Notes: a model not told the origin generated them from the sequence alone. A DNA stretch of 14,120 bases from Paucimonas sp. (GCA_029266815.1 JAQSWC010000020.1:1-14120); one strand, 5' to 3'; counted from the stretch's first letter, positions 1 to 7,423 are shown. Made by a program: numbers and translations.

Positions 1-178
1 CTGTGTTTGCGCTAAAGGTGGTCAAACTGGCACGCCAAGCCCGAAACCTGTTGAGAAAACGCAATTCCTATAATCAATAGGCTCTAGCCCCATATATCTT
101 CCAGGTCATTCCCCGTTTATTTTTCAGGTTAAAATAAAACGGTCGTTCGAAACCCCGATGCTTCCCTGCAAAGAAAAA
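1..178. other. Intergenic stretch, no gene seen
   Basis: No convincing reading frame, RNA gene or promoter was found here. There is a short inverted repeat (CCTAT, 5-base loop, ATAGG) at 67-81 that includes a TATAAT. The nearest -35-like element (TTGAGA, 51-56) is only 12 bases away, so I do not call a promoter. The stretch probably separates the leftward transcription unit ending near 174 from a gene beyond the left edge. Confidence 0.5.
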
Positions 179-206
179 AGCCCGCTAAACTTTCGTTTAG
201 CGGGCT
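174..206 (-). terminator. Strong intrinsic terminator, leftward
   Basis: A perfect 12-base-pair stem (179-190 with 195-206, arms AGCCCGCTAAAC and GTTTAGCGGGCT) closes a four-base loop that reads GAAA on the minus strand. It is followed on that strand by six T residues (174-179 on the plus strand are A). This is a classical Rho-independent terminator for leftward transcripts. It lies about 200 bases beyond the decarboxylase stop codon, so it ends either a long 3' UTR of that gene or a separate small RNA. Confidence 0.9.
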
Positions 207-315
207 AAACCCAATTCATACGAATTGAGGAGACAAATACAGGTTAGCTGCCTGCCTCCTCATGGTCAATGTGACTAATGGCACTTCTTGGGCATTTTGG
301 GGCAATTTTGAGTAA
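174..315 (-). ncRNA. Candidate small RNA or structured 3' UTR
   Basis: Read leftward, the sequence before the terminator can fold into two further hairpins. One is TGAGGAG (226-232) paired with CTCCTCA (256-262), enclosing CAGG/CCTG. The other is CAATTC/GAATTG (212-217 with 222-227) with a four-base loop; it shares bases 226-227 with the first, so the two compete at the edge. A weak sigma-70-like promoter, TTATCA and TATTCT with a 16-base spacer, lies on the minus strand at 322-349 and would start a transcript near 315. Three stems ending in a terminator resemble a bacterial sRNA, but I recognise no known family. It may instead be the 3' end of the decarboxylase mRNA. Confidence 0.3.
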
Positions 316-408
316 GCCTTGAGAATACCTTGAGGTTTAGACCTGATAAATTTAGTTTGCTCGGATTGTGCTGACAGTTTTGCAACTTTCCCCTACCCGC
401 CTCATTGT
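207..408. other. Intergenic stretch downstream of decarboxylase
   Basis: No protein gene is supported. Apart from the structured part near the terminator, the stretch carries a direct repeat CCTTGAG at 317-323 and 328-334, spaced 11 bases start to start. This is about one helical turn and the repeat overlaps the weak leftward promoter candidate, so it could be an operator. A GG-N10-GC element on the plus strand (TGGCAC, then GGGCAT, 279-295) resembles a sigma-54 promoter but faces no rightward gene. Confidence 0.4.
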
Positions 409-2475
409 CTAACGCACGCAATCCACAAAGTAGCCGCGCTTGCCGCCGGTGTCGCTTGTCACCAAGCCATGTACGTCGGTTTCGAATCCCGGAAATTTCT
501 CATTGAAATCACGAGCAAAGCGCAAGTAGTCCACAATCGTCCGGTTAAACCTCTCGCCTGGAATTAGCAAGGGTATGCCGGGAGGATAGGGGGTTAGCAG
601 GATTGCAGTGACGCGGCCTTCCAGTTCCTCGATGGGCACGCGCTCGATTTCCCGATGAGCCATTTTCGCAAAGGCATCGGAAGGTTTCATCGCCGGCTGC
701 ATGTCGGAAAGGTACATTTCAGTCGTCAGGCGTGCCACGTCATAGGACTTGTACATGTCGTGAATCTGCTGGCACAGGTCGCGCAGACCGATTCGCTCAT
801 AGCGCGGATTGGCGGCAGTAAATTCCGGCAGGATGCGCCACATCGGCTGGTTCTTGTCGTAATCGTCCTTGAACTGCTGCAGGGCAGTCACCAGCGTGTT
901 CCATCGGCCCTTGGTGATGCCGATCGTAAACATGATGAAGAACGAGTACAGACCAGCCTTCTCAACGATAACGCCGTGCTCGGCCAGGTATTTCGTGACG
1001 ATCGAAGCCGGAATGCCGCTTTCGCCGAACTTGCCGTCCAGCGCAAGGCCGGGCGTGACGATCGTCGCCTTGATTGGGTCAAGCATGTTGAAGCCGGGGG
1101 CCAGCTTGCCGAAGCCATGCCATTCATCTTCCGCACGGATCATCCAGTCGTCCTGCGTGCCAATGCCGTTTTCCGAGAGGTTGTCCGGACCCCAGACCTG
1201 GAACCACCAGTCCTGGCCCCATTCCTGATCGACCTTGCGCATCGCCCGGCGGAAATCCAGTGCTTCCAAAATACTCTCTTCCACCAGCGCAGTGCCGCCC
1301 GGCGGTTCCATCATTGCCGCGGCGACGTCGCAGGAGGCAATGATCGCGTATTGAGGCGAGGTTGAAGTGTGCATCAGGTAGGCTTCGTTAAACGTGTCCT
1401 GGTCGAGCCGCACGGTTTCCGAATCGCGCACCAGGATCTGGGACGCCTGCGACAGGCCGGCCAGCAGCTTGTGTGTCGATTGCGTTGAGAAGATTAATGA
1501 TTGCTTCGGGCGCGGGCGATCCTTGCCGATGGCGTGCATGTTTCTGTAGAACTCGTGGAAGGTTGCATGCGGCAGCCAGGCTTCGTCGAAATGCAGCGTA
1601 TCGATCTTGCCGTCCAGCATCTGCTTCAGGGTTTCCACGTTGTATAGCACACCGTCATAGGTGGATTGCGTAATGGTGAGAATGCGCGGCTTTTTGTTCT
1701 TTGCTTCACGTGCGAAGGGATTGGCCTCGATTTTCTTCTCGATATTCTCGGGCTTGAATTCGTCCAGCGGAATCGGACCGATGATGCCTAGATGGTTGCG
1801 CGTCGGCATCAGGAACACTGGAATCGCACCGGTCATGATGATCGAATGCAGGATCGACTTGTGGCAGTTGCGGTCCACCACCACGATGTCGCCCGGAGCA
1901 ACCGTGGAATGCCAGACCATCTTGTTCGAAGTGGACGTGCCGTTGGTCACGAAGTAACAATGGTCGGCGTTGAAGATACGCGCGGCATTGCGCTCCGAGG
2001 CGGCCACCGGGCCGGTATGGTCCAGCAGTTGGCCTAGTTCTTCCACTGCATTGCAGACGTCGGCGCGCAGCATATTCTCGCCGAAGAACTGGTGGAACAT
2101 CTGTCCAATCGGCGACTTCAGGAACGCGACGCCGCCCGAATGGCCTGGGCAGTGCCAAGAATAGGAGCCATCCTGCGCGTAATGCACCAGCGCGCGGAAG
2201 AATGGGGGCGCCAGGCCGTCGAGATAGGACTTCGCTTCGCGGATGATATGGCGCGCGACGAATTCTGGCGTGTCCTCGAACATATGGATGAAGCCGTGCA
2301 GCTCGCGCAGGATATTGTTCGGAATGTGGCGTGAGGTGCGGGTTTCGCCGTAAAGATAAATCGGAATGTCGGCATTCTTGTAGCGGATTTCTTCAACAAA
2401 GGCGCGCAAAGATTTCAATGCCACATCGGTTTCCTCGGAGGAGCCGCCGCCGAATTCCTCGTCGTCGATCGACAT
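409..2475 (-). CDS. Orn/Lys/Arg decarboxylase, N-terminally short
   Basis: A PLP-dependent fold-type I amino-acid decarboxylase of the biodegradative AdiA/CadA/SpeC group, which decarboxylates a basic amino acid to a polyamine or its precursor in the cytoplasm. The PLP lysine is K336 in the STHK motif (333-336). HFDEAW (295-300) carries the cofactor-binding aspartate, NGTSTSNK is at 178-185, WHCPGHSGG at 107-115, and the C-terminal TPYPPGIP motif is near 628. It looks closer to AdiA than CadA (for example MLDPIKATIVTPG), but the substrate cannot be fixed by eye. At 688 residues it starts inside the wing domain: the family usually has about 60-70 more residues before the SIDDEEF segment that here begins the protein. 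No ATG, GTG or TTG lies between this start and the in-frame stop at 2542-2544, and no clear Shine-Dalgarno precedes the ATG. It follows folA by 43 bases on the same strand. Confidence 0.9.
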   Translation of the reverse strand: MSIDDEEFGGGSSEETDVALKSLRAFVEEIRYKNADIPIYLYGETRTSRHIPNNILRELHGFIHMFEDTPEFVARHIIREAKSYLDGLAPPFFRALVHYAQDGSYSWHCPGHSGGVAFLKSPIGQMFHQFFGENMLRADVCNAVEELGQLLDHTGPVAASERNAARIFNADHCYFVTNGTSTSNKMVWHSTVAPGDIVVVDRNCHKSILHSIIMTGAIPVFLMPTRNHLGIIGPIPLDEFKPENIEKKIEANPFAREAKNKKPRILTITQSTYDGVLYNVETLKQMLDGKIDTLHFDEAWLPHATFHEFYRNMHAIGKDRPRPKQSLIFSTQSTHKLLAGLSQASQILVRDSETVRLDQDTFNEAYLMHTSTSPQYAIIASCDVAAAMMEPPGGTALVEESILEALDFRRAMRKVDQEWGQDWWFQVWGPDNLSENGIGTQDDWMIRAEDEWHGFGKLAPGFNMLDPIKATIVTPGLALDGKFGESGIPASIVTKYLAEHGVIVEKAGLYSFFIMFTIGITKGRWNTLVTALQQFKDDYDKNQPMWRILPEFTAANPRYERIGLRDLCQQIHDMYKSYDVARLTTEMYLSDMQPAMKPSDAFAKMAHREIERVPIEELEGRVTAILLTPYPPGIPLLIPGERFNRTIVDYLRFARDFNEKFPGFETDVHGLVTSDTGGKRGYFVDCVR

Positions 2476-2518
2476 CGGGAACCGCTTGCCGCACGTACCG
2501 TTGTCGTGCCGGCCGAGC

Positions 2519-3013
2519 TCAAGCGGGGTTGCGGATATAGCTCACAAAGTCGAAACCGCAGTCATATTGCTCCGATCGGTGTTTTTCGCGAGCCGTCTCT
2601 TTCCACACACTGCGGTTAATTTCGGGGAAAAACGTGTCGCAGTCGAAACCCGTGTCGATTTCGGTCACGATCAGCTTGCCTGCCAGCGGCAATGCATCGG
2701 CGAAGATCTGGGCTCCACCAATGATGAAAATTTCATCCTCGGCACCGGCAAGTTTGATTGCCTGTTCAATGGAGCCTGCCGTTTCGGTGCCTTCGTGGCG
2801 CCAATCCGAATTTCGCGTGATGACGATGTTGCGCCTGTTGGGTAAAGGACGGCCGATCGAGTCGAAGGTCTTGCGTCCCATGATGACGGTATGCCCGGAT
2901 GTGGTCCGCTTGAAGTGCGCGAGATCTTCGGGCAGCCTCCAAGGCAGCGTGTTGTTCACGCCGATGCCGCGATGGGCGTCGATGGCGACGATGAGAGTGA
3001 GGCAGGGTTGCAT
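2519..3013 (-). CDS. folA: Dihydrofolate reductase
   Basis: Reduces dihydrofolate to tetrahydrofolate with NADPH, regenerating the cofactor oxidised by thymidylate synthase. At 164 residues it has the usual bacterial length. Visible family marks are the opening strand LTLIVAID, the GIGVNNTLPWRLPEDLAHFK segment (16-35) with the catalytic acid D30 (D27 in E. coli), GRKTFDSIGRPLPNR (46-60), and IFIIGGAQIFADALP (95-109), which forms the NADPH glycine-rich turn. The ATG start fits the family; its Shine-Dalgarno is weak. It lies 87 bases downstream of thyA on the same strand, the common thyA-folA arrangement, so co-transcription is likely. A hairpin in the gap may modulate read-through. Confidence 0.96.
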   Translation of the reverse strand: MQPCLTLIVAIDAHRGIGVNNTLPWRLPEDLAHFKRTTSGHTVIMGRKTFDSIGRPLPNRRNIVITRNSDWRHEGTETAGSIEQAIKLAGAEDEIFIIGGAQIFADALPLAGKLIVTEIDTGFDCDTFFPEINRSVWKETAREKHRSEQYDCGFDFVSYIRNPA

Positions 3014-3069
3014 CGGTCAGATCAATGGTTGAGTCAGAATGCTATGCGCCTATAAAGCAGCTGAAATGC

Positions 3070-3093
3070 GGGCCTGAGCCGATGACTAGGCCC
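3070..3093 (-). repeat. Hairpin between thyA and folA
   Basis: An inverted repeat, GGGCCT (3070-3075) and AGGCCC (3088-3093), with a 12-base loop, sits just after the thyA stop codon. There is no T tract on either side, so it is not a proper intrinsic terminator. It could protect the thyA 3' end or attenuate transcription into folA. Confidence 0.3.
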
Positions 3094-3100
3094 GACATGT

Positions 3101-3895
3101 CTACACCGCCACCGGTGCCTTGATATGCGGATGGTGCTGATAGTCTTCAATTGCGAAGTCTTCGAATTGGTACCCGAAGATGGAATCAGGTTTGCGCTTG
3201 ATGATCAGTTTCGGCAGCGGAAAGGGTGCGCGTGAAAGCTGTTCTCGGACCTGCTCGTAGTGATTCGAATACAGATGGCAATCGCCGCCCGTCCAGATGA
3301 ACTCGCCCGCTTCCAGGCCAGTTTGATGAGCCACCATATGAGTCAGCAATGCGTAGGAAGCGATGTTGAAAGGCACACCGAGGAAGATGTCCGCGCTGCG
3401 CTGATACAGCTGGCAAGACAGTTTTCCGTCCGCGACATAGAACTGGAAGAACGCATGGCAGGGCGGCAGCTTCATGCGAGGAATGTCCGCTACATTCCAA
3501 GCCGATACGATGAGGCGGCGCGAATCGGGATTGTTTCTGATCTGGTCGATCACCTGCGTAATCTGGTCGATATGCTCGCCGTTCGGCGCGGGCCACGAGC
3601 GCCACTGATAACCATAGACCGGCCCAAGATTGCCTTCGGCATCGGCCCATTCATCCCAGATCGATACGCCGTTGTCCTTCAAGTACTTGATGTTGGTGGA
3701 GCCGGCAAGGAACCAGATCAGTTCGTGGATGATGGATCTCAGATGAAGCTTCTTGGTGGTCACCAGCGGAAAGCCTTCCTGAAGGTTGAAACGCATCTGG
3801 TAGCCGAAGACCGAGCGCGTGCCGGTGCCGGTGCGGTCGGTTTTTTCAGTGCCATGTTCGTACACATGACGCATCAGATCGAGGTATTGGCGCAT
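3101..3895 (-). CDS. thyA: Thymidylate synthase
   Basis: Methylates dUMP to dTMP using 5,10-methylenetetrahydrofolate, yielding dihydrofolate for the neighbouring FolA. Its 264 residues equal the length of E. coli ThyA. The catalytic cysteine is C146 in MKLPPCHAFFQFYV, and the phosphate-binding and nucleotide-binding segments RTGTGTRSVFG (21-31), DSRRLIVSAWN (124-134) and RSADIFLGVPFN are intact. The protein ends with the typical HPHIKAPVAV. A purine-rich AAAGAAGA a few bases upstream of the ATG can serve as ribosome binding site. It is the first certain gene of the leftward thyA-folA-decarboxylase group, and no strong promoter was seen in the 52 bases before it. Confidence 0.98.
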   Translation of the reverse strand: MRQYLDLMRHVYEHGTEKTDRTGTGTRSVFGYQMRFNLQEGFPLVTTKKLHLRSIIHELIWFLAGSTNIKYLKDNGVSIWDEWADAEGNLGPVYGYQWRSWPAPNGEHIDQITQVIDQIRNNPDSRRLIVSAWNVADIPRMKLPPCHAFFQFYVADGKLSCQLYQRSADIFLGVPFNIASYALLTHMVAHQTGLEAGEFIWTGGDCHLYSNHYEQVREQLSRAPFPLPKLIIKRKPDSIFGYQFEDFAIEDYQHHPHIKAPVAV

Positions 3896-3947
3896 GACGT
3901 CTTCTTTCAGTGAAGGCGCTATTTTACCGGTCCGCCGGCGTGTCCAT

Positions 3948-4142
3948 TCATTCGCTCGCGGTCTGACCTACTTTCCGGAGCTTCATTGACTTCATGTTCC
4001 GCTTCGGGACATGCCACACATCTTCAATATCGGCGAATTGTTGGAAATCCGGCGTCAGCTTCGCGCTACGATCAGCCTGAATGCAAAATTTGGTTAAATG
4101 CGCACAGCTTGCTACGAGCTTCCTTGCTAATGCATCATTCAT
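3948..4142 (-). CDS. Doubtful 64-residue hypothetical ORF
   Basis: A small frame between thyA and the PilZ gene, on the thyA strand and ending 52 bases before thyA. The predicted protein is basic near its C-terminus (VPKRNMKSMKLRKV), has no membrane segment or signal peptide, and matches no family I recognise. A TATAAT hexamer lies on the minus strand at 4154-4159, but there is no good -35 partner and no Shine-Dalgarno before the ATG. It may be untranslated leader or spacer rather than a gene; I list it only because no other gene occupies this interval. Confidence 0.2.
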   Translation of the reverse strand: MNDALARKLVASCAHLTKFCIQADRSAKLTPDFQQFADIEDVWHVPKRNMKSMKLRKVGQTASE

Positions 4143-4143
4143 G

Positions 4144-4171
4144 TTGGATAGTGATTATAAGAAACTATGAT
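4144..4171 (+). promoter_or_regulatory. Candidate sigma-70 promoter for PilZ gene
   Basis: TTGGAT (4144-4149) and TATGAT (4166-4171) are separated by 16 bases, a plausible -35/-10 pair. Transcription would begin near 4178, leaving about 20 bases of leader with a good ribosome binding site. This start also supports translation beginning at 4197 rather than at the upstream ATG at 4167. Confidence 0.4.
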
Positions 4172-4196
4172 GCTCAGTTTTAATCAGGGTGGAAAA

Positions 4197-4595
4197 ATGA
4201 AAGCGAAGGCGGATAAGCGCAGCATGCGGCGGTTCTTGCGCGTGAAGCCCGATTTCGACGAACCAGTCAAAGTCGATATTAACGGCGATGGTTTTATCGA
4301 GATTGTCAAAGCGGTGGACATCAGCGAGGCCGGCATCAGGATCACCGTGCCTCACCGCTTCAGCGGCTGTCATGTCGATCAGCCGGTATCCTTCATCATT
4401 TCCCTGCCGCCGCCGGTGGGCAAGCACGTGTCGCTTGAAGGGCGCATCAAGCACGTGCGCAGCGATTCCTTCGGCGTCAACTTCACCAATGTCGATGAGC
4501 GGGCACGCGCAATGATCAGGCGTTACATCGGTGGATGGATCAGGCGTCGCAGCCTGTGGGATTACCTGCGTTATTCGCTCGGCTTGATGCGCTGA
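4197..4595 (+). CDS. Single-domain PilZ protein
   Basis: A 132-residue cytoplasmic protein consisting almost entirely of one PilZ domain, the best-known cyclic-di-GMP receptor fold. Both signature elements are present: RxxxR as R11-R-F-L-R15 near the N-terminus, and D/NxSxxG as D41-I-S43-E-A-G46. The central strands (SLEGRIKHVRSDSFGVNF) fit the beta barrel. The C-terminal tail is basic and aromatic (RRYIGGWIRRRSLWDYLRY, within 108-126) and may be an amphipathic helix that contacts a partner or membrane. I chose the ATG at 4197 because AGGGTGG lies four bases upstream; an in-frame ATG at 4167 would add ten residues and lies within the -10 element. It converges on the ABC exporter with a 14-base gap. 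Its target is unknown. Confidence 0.88.
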   Translation: MKAKADKRSMRRFLRVKPDFDEPVKVDINGDGFIEIVKAVDISEAGIRITVPHRFSGCHVDQPVSFIISLPPPVGKHVSLEGRIKHVRSDSFGVNFTNVDERARAMIRRYIGGWIRRRSLWDYLRYSLGLMR

Positions 4596-4603
4596 GGCCG
4601 AAT

Positions 4604-4619
4604 GCCGGTCTATTCCGGC
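4604..4619. repeat. Small hairpin at convergent gene ends
   Basis: GCCGG (4604-4608) and CCGGC (4615-4619) enclose a six-base loop between the stops of the PilZ gene and the ABC exporter, overlapping the exporter stop codon. It has no T tract on either strand, so it is at best a weak bidirectional terminator. Confidence 0.25.
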
Positions 4620-6403
4620 CGCAGATCGAACTGCAAGGCGGCCAGGCTGGCATACAGACCGCCTTGCGCGACCAGCGATGCATGGGTGCCGGTTTCAACA
4701 ATTCGACCATGTTCCATTACAACGATGCGGTCTGCGCGCTGCACGGTGGCCAGGCGATGCGCAATCACGATCGTCGTGCGGCCGACCATCGCGGCTTCGA
4801 GCGCGCTTTGAACCAGTCTTTCCGATTCCGCATCCAGCGCACTGGTCGCTTCGTCGAGCAACAGCAGCGGAGGATTCTTCAGCAGGGCGCGGGCAATCGA
4901 AATGCGCTGCCGTTGTCCGCCGGACAGGCGCACGCCGCGCTCGCCCAGGAAGGAATGATAGCCCTCCGGCAGCCGCTCGATGAACTCGTGCGCCGCCGCC
5001 AGTTTCGCTGCGGCGACCACTTCTTCATCGCTTGCATCGCTGCGCCCGTAGCGGATGTTTTCCAGGGCGTCGGCTGAAAAAATCACCGTGTCCTGGGGCA
5101 CGATGCCGATGGCTTTTCGCAGGTCGTGGAGACCGAGTTCGCGGATGTCTACGCCCTCCAGCCGGATGCTTCCCTGCTGGGGATCATAGAAGCGCAGAAG
5201 GAGCTGGAACAGCGTCGTCTTTCCTGCTCCAGAAGGACCGACTACGGCAATCGTCTCGCCCGCGCGGACATTCAGCGTCAGATCTTCGAGTGCGGCGGTG
5301 TCGGGCCTTGATGGATAGCGGAAGCCGACGTTCTCCAGACTGAGCGACGCGCCGTTGCCGGCACGAGGTGGCAGTTGCCGTGCCACTATGGGTGCCTCGA
5401 TGGGCGAGCGGGCAGACATCAGTTCCAGCAGACGTTCCGTAGCTCCCGCGGCGCGTTGCGCATCGCCCAGCACCTCCGACAGGCCTCCAACCGCTCCGGC
5501 CACCAACGCCGCATACAATATGAACTGACCGAGTTCGCCGCCGCTCATCTCGCCCTGCATCACGGCATGTGCGCCCAGCCAGAGCACGAAGACGATGGCG
5601 CCGAAGATCAGGAGAATGGCAAGCAGCGTCAGCGACGCGCGGGCGCGTATGCGCGCCATGGCCGTGCGAAAAGCACTTTCCACCGAAGCAGCAAATCGCC
5701 TGCTTTCCTGCTCTTCCTGCGTATAGGCCTGTACGATCGGCATCGCATTCAGGATTTCGCCTGCTACCGCGGAGGCGTCGGCGATGCGGTCCTGCGAATC
5801 GCGCGAGAGGCGCCGCACACGGCGTCCGAAAAAGACGATCGGCAAGACCACCGCTGCCAGCGTGACGATGATGATCGAGGACAGCGTAGGGCTGGTGATA
5901 AAGAGCATCAGCAGGCCGCCGGCGAAGAGCAGGGCGTTGCGAAGGGCCAGCGACACGCTGGTGCCGACCAGCGTCTGGACCAGCGTGGTGTCGGTGGTCA
6001 GGCGAGACAGCACTTCGCCGGTGCGCGTGGTTTCGAAGAACTCGGGACTTTGCGTGACGACGTGGCTGTATACCGCGCTTCTGAGATCGGCGGTCACGCG
6101 TTCGCCGAGCCAGGACACCATGTAAAAGCGCGCCGCAGTACCAACTGCCAGCAGTAGCGAAACGCCGAACAGCGCCAGGAAATATCTGTCGATGTGCGTT
6201 GCACTTGCCGTACCTGCGGCGCCGAAGCCAAGGTCGATGATCTGGCGGAAGGCGATCGGAATTGCCAACGCCGAACCAGCGGCAAGCAATAGCGCGAGGG
6301 CGGCCAGTATGAACTGCCTGCGATAGGGCTTCAGGAAAGGTGCAAGATGCCCCAATGTCGCGAGGCTGCCTTTTGCGGGATATCTTGCGGTGTTCGAAGT
6401 CAT
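4610..6403 (-). CDS. MsbA-like ABC exporter half-transporter
   Basis: A 597-residue fused permease/ATPase of the MsbA-related exporter group, expected to act as a homodimer in the inner membrane. About six hydrophobic helices lie in residues 29-310, followed by the nucleotide-binding domain: Walker A GPSGAGKTT (389-397), Q-loop VPQD, signature LSGGQ (493-497), Walker B LLLLDE (513-518), D-loop SALD and the H-loop H549. Every ATPase motif is intact. The substrate (lipid, drug or other) cannot be told. I place the start at the ATG ending at 6403, where homologous-looking sequence begins (MTSNTARYPAKGSL). The frame stays open to 6580 but that extension is Arg/Cys-rich and not exporter-like. No good Shine-Dalgarno precedes either start. 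A perfect 14-base palindrome lies 15 bases upstream. Confidence 0.92.
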   Translation of the reverse strand: MTSNTARYPAKGSLATLGHLAPFLKPYRRQFILAALALLLAAGSALAIPIAFRQIIDLGFGAAGTASATHIDRYFLALFGVSLLLAVGTAARFYMVSWLGERVTADLRSAVYSHVVTQSPEFFETTRTGEVLSRLTTDTTLVQTLVGTSVSLALRNALLFAGGLLMLFITSPTLSSIIIVTLAAVVLPIVFFGRRVRRLSRDSQDRIADASAVAGEILNAMPIVQAYTQEEQESRRFAASVESAFRTAMARIRARASLTLLAILLIFGAIVFVLWLGAHAVMQGEMSGGELGQFILYAALVAGAVGGLSEVLGDAQRAAGATERLLELMSARSPIEAPIVARQLPPRAGNGASLSLENVGFRYPSRPDTAALEDLTLNVRAGETIAVVGPSGAGKTTLFQLLLRFYDPQQGSIRLEGVDIRELGLHDLRKAIGIVPQDTVIFSADALENIRYGRSDASDEEVVAAAKLAAAHEFIERLPEGYHSFLGERGVRLSGGQRQRISIARALLKNPPLLLLDEATSALDAESERLVQSALEAAMVGRTTIVIAHRLATVQRADRIVVMEHGRIVETGTHASLVAQGGLYASLAALQFDLRPE

Positions 6404-6417
6404 GTATTTACAATGTG

Positions 6418-6431
6418 GCCGATGGATCGGC
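6418..6431. promoter_or_regulatory. Palindromic operator candidate before ABC exporter
   Basis: GCCGAT and ATCGGC flank a two-base centre, giving a perfect 6-2-6 palindrome 15 bases upstream of the exporter start codon. The position suits a repressor operator, but no regulator gene is adjacent and a chance occurrence is possible. Confidence 0.3.
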
Positions 6432-6627
6432 TTGAACAAAAGGATTCTGTCGGTTGCGCGGATAGGCGATTCACTATGTCGCCAGGAGCGCCTGCAACAC
6501 CAAAAAAATGACTCGGGGCGCGCGCCGGAAAAGCCGGTAGTCTGGTGCCGCTCCCGAAACGACCGTAGATGATACTTCAACCTGCACCTTTGCCGGTCGC
6601 GCGCGCTACTTTGAACGCGTCCGGCAT

Positions 6628-6654
6628 AAAAAAAGCCGGCTGCTGCCGGCTTTT
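6628..6654 (-). terminator. Intrinsic terminator of outer-membrane protein gene
   Basis: A perfect ten-base-pair stem (6631-6640 with 6645-6654, core GCCGGC) closes a four-base loop. Read leftward it ends in a run of T (A residues 6628-6634 on the plus strand). It begins 16 bases after the stop codon of the beta-barrel gene. Because A/T tracts flank both sides it might also work rightward, but no rightward gene ends nearby. Confidence 0.92.
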
Positions 6655-6670
6655 AAGAGAGTGGAATCGT

Positions 6671-7243
6671 TCAGAATCCCATACGCAGGCCCAAGGACCA
6701 TTTTCCGATGTGCGTATCGTTGTCTACTGCGCGATCGAAATAGTCATATCCGACGGTGCCGGCGAGGGCGGGTGTGAAGTGATAGGCTGCGCCGACGCCG
6801 GCAAGCCAACCGGTCTTGTTGACAGAGTCATTCACATTCAGCGTGGCAGAGTTTGCCGTTCCTTTCGTGCGGTTTCGTGTCACGCCAAGTTTGCCGAATA
6901 CGCTGAATTCGTCCGACAGCGATGCGGTGGCAGTACCTGCCAAGTGAAGCGCGCGGGTCTGGATGCCTGTGGATAGCGTACCACCGGCATAGGTATAGTT
7001 CTGGTCGATCTCGCCGAGATCCGTATAGCCGATTTCCGCACCGAATATTTGGTTCAAACGGGTGCCTGCTGCGATCGAGTACGCTGTCGGATTATCATCG
7101 CCGGAAGTCAGATTGAAGTCGTCATTGTCGTACGTGTACCGGGACTGGCCAACTCCGATGTCGACATAGCCTCCTTCCGCGTTGGCAGCAAGCGGGGACA
7201 AGGTGGCGCCGGACAGCAGGGCGCAAAGCAGAACTTTCTTCAT
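6671..7243 (-). CDS. Outer-membrane beta-barrel protein, OmpW/Opa-like size
   Basis: A 190-residue precursor with a clear signal peptide (MKKVLLCALLSGATLSPLAANA, cleavage expected after about residue 22). The mature part is built of alternating beta strands (GGYVDIGVGQSRYTYD, NQIFGAEIGYTDLGE, KWSLGLRMGF) and ends in phenylalanine, the usual sorting signal for outer-membrane barrels. Size and pattern suggest an eight-stranded barrel of the OmpA-barrel/opacity-protein superfamily. No OmpA peptidoglycan-binding domain is present, so the role is unknown: structural, adhesion or small-solute related. The start is certain: AGGAGGT lies six bases before the ATG. The gene is monocistronic, ends at a strong terminator and is divergent from the methyltransferase gene. 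Confidence 0.88.
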   Translation of the reverse strand: MKKVLLCALLSGATLSPLAANAEGGYVDIGVGQSRYTYDNDDFNLTSGDDNPTAYSIAAGTRLNQIFGAEIGYTDLGEIDQNYTYAGGTLSTGIQTRALHLAGTATASLSDEFSVFGKLGVTRNRTKGTANSATLNVNDSVNKTGWLAGVGAAYHFTPALAGTVGYDYFDRAVDNDTHIGKWSLGLRMGF

Positions 7244-7423
7244 TTCATTACCTCCTGTGGGAAAGTTATTGATTGCAATGAATAAATCAGGAAGGCGGAC
7301 ATGATCCCCTCACTTTGAAAATTCAAGGCCAATACTCGTGCATTCCGCGTAAAGCGTAAGATGTGAGGCTTGACATTTCGATCACAAAATTAGTTCCGCA
7401 TACGATGAATGCCGGAAACGTGA

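Noticed and set aside
140..160. TTCGAAACCCC resembling a tRNA T-loop
   Set aside because: No acceptor, D or anticodon stems can be formed around it.
279..295. Sigma-54-like element TGGCAC-N5-GGGCAT on the plus strand
   Set aside because: Spacing is right but the -12 part is poor and no rightward gene follows; it would only drive antisense RNA into the decarboxylase.
655..1365. 236-residue open frame on the plus strand
   Set aside because: Lies entirely antisense to the decarboxylase, whose catalytic motifs are clear; a codon-bias shadow without family motifs.
3260..3913. 217-residue open frame on the plus strand
   Set aside because: Antisense shadow of thyA, which matches its family along its whole length.
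5375..6157. 260-residue open frame on the plus strand
   Set aside because: Antisense to the exporter membrane domain; rich in His, Arg and Gln as typical of shadows in high-GC genes.
6404..6580. 59-residue N-terminal extension of the ABC exporter frame
   Set aside because: The extension is Arg/Cys/Trp-rich, unlike exporter N-termini, and the ATG ending at 6403 starts where family-like sequence begins.
7370..7406. Perfect TTGACA before the methyltransferase gene
   Set aside because: No acceptable -10 at 16-18 bases; the nearest TACGAT is 25 bases away.
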